Assembly: GCA_030589225.1 (NCBI GenBank)
Contig: JAUUWD010000130.1
Location: 1-5,554 of the forward strand
Origin: Desulfobacteraceae bacterium
GTDB lineage: Bacteria; Desulfobacterota; DSM-4660; Desulfatiglandales; Desulfatiglandaceae
Direction of reading: 5' to 3'
DNA length: 5,554 bases
A program made the translations under genes and the position numbers. Below, piece by piece: positions 4,932-5,554 of the stretch. How positions within the stretch are numbered: the stretch's first letter is position 1; every line of letters starts with the position of its first letter. The notes below the pieces were generated by a model that saw nothing but the letters and a program-made list of their open reading frames with translations, ran no database searches and had not been told where the DNA came from.

Positions 4932-5554
4932 TTAGGGAGATGGGCAGTTTGCTCTGACGAATAATAAAACTAACAACTGAAAAATCTGCCTGGAACGGAC
5001 TATTGATGGGGGAATCGAGAAAAAGAACCCTGCCTCCACAGCAGGTAAAGCTGCGGACGCTTTACCATCATATGCGTGAAGTTGCACCTTTTTTGCGTTG
5101 TGTCCCAGGAGAAGCGCCACAGCATGACGTCCGGCAGATCGGGAATGAACATTGAGGGGCAAATCAAGTTCCAGAGCCAGACTGACGAAGGAGATAAAAA
5201 TCTCACGTTGAAGCTCCTTTTCAGATCCCTCCTTAACCGCCCAGTAGTCGAGTCCAACCTCGCCTATGGCGATGAGTTTGTTCCGCTCATTGCGGATAAA
5301 AGAAATCATTTCTTTGGCTTTGTTTTAATCGAGGTGAGTGGGATAGAGACCCGCCGCGGGCTTCAATTCAGGGTGGTTTGCAGCCAATTCAATATTTCGC
5401 TTAGCATCAGAAAGATTCTCGCCTACGGCTATGATAGCCCCCACGCCGGCCGCTTGTGCCCTTCTAATAACCTCTGTCCGATCAGTGTCGAAAACAGGAT
5501 CGCACAGGTGGGTATGCGCATCTACAATTCTATGATTAGGAAATCCCAATAGTT
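4932..5554 (-). pseudogene. TatD-family metal-dependent hydrolase, broken by an in-frame stop and 3' truncation
   Basis: TatD-family proteins are cytoplasmic TIM-barrel metal-dependent hydrolases, often with deoxyribonuclease activity. Numbering from a possible TTG start at 5549, the frame shows DAHTHL (H12, H14), AIGEVGLDY (E97), LNVHSR (H135) and QLHAYDG (H158). That is four of the five usual metal-binding spots in order. Codon 75 is TAA (5325-5327) just after GLYPTHLD, and homology resumes in the same frame with NKAKEMISFIR, so one base change explains it. Family similarity stops near residue 188 (about 4985); the C-terminal part with the conserved ETD aspartate is missing and the frame closes at 4932. 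Normal length is near 260; 205 codon positions are readable. The frame is still open at the window edge, so the true start may lie outside. With two lesions it is very unlikely to be active. Confidence 0.85.

Noticed and set aside
4883..4957. Plus-strand 24-codon frame beginning MDYMECFDSY
   Set aside because: No Shine-Dalgarno sequence upstream and no recognisable similarity; length is within chance.
5076..5552. Plus-strand 158-codon open frame opposite the TatD-like pseudogene
   Set aside because: The opposite strand carries ordered TatD motifs; this frame shows no family features and is a shadow.

Overview
The window looks like chromosomal DNA of a Gram-negative bacterium with moderate GC content. 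The evidence is a peptide-type solute-binding protein with a cleavable Sec signal and no lipobox cysteine, clear Shine-Dalgarno sites, and a remnant of a REP-associated (Y1, IS200-like) transposase. A Desulfobacterota-like or other proteobacterial host would fit, but that is inference from gene style and cannot be settled from this sequence.

Left half (1-3321) is an intact peptide and amino-acid-derivative utilisation locus. Two genes read leftward as a probable operon: a metal-dependent amidohydrolase of the imidazolonepropionase/prolidase-like group (681-1874), then, after 30 bases, a periplasmic family 5 (oligopeptide/dipeptide/nickel) binding protein whose 3' end lies outside the window (1-650). 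A complete M20D peptidase of the hippurate / N-acyl-amino-acid hydrolase type (2158-3321) reads rightward from a shared 283-base divergent promoter region. The simplest reading is uptake of small peptides or acylated amino acids by the transporter and their hydrolysis in the cytoplasm by the two enzymes. The substrates are not readable from sequence.

Right half (3322-5554) is different: AT-richer, sparse and visibly eroded. It holds a gene-poor stretch with two inverted repeats, and the first few codons of a REP-associated transposase with its ribosome binding site and possible promoter still in place. It also holds one intact small gene for a two-helix membrane protein ending in a HAMP domain with no output domain (3766-4434), and a roughly 500-base intergenic region with two strongly structured elements. 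At the right edge is a TatD-family metallo-hydrolase pseudogene, broken by an in-frame TAA and by loss of its C-terminal end (4932 to the window edge).

The most unusual structures are the 4759-4863 element, where several stems compete for the same bases, and the decayed transposase start. The motif GCCTCCGG occurs three times in the right half, which together with the transposase remnant suggests a REP-like repeat family, though this is unproven. I see no CRISPR array, tRNA, rRNA, intact insertion sequence or recognisable defence system.
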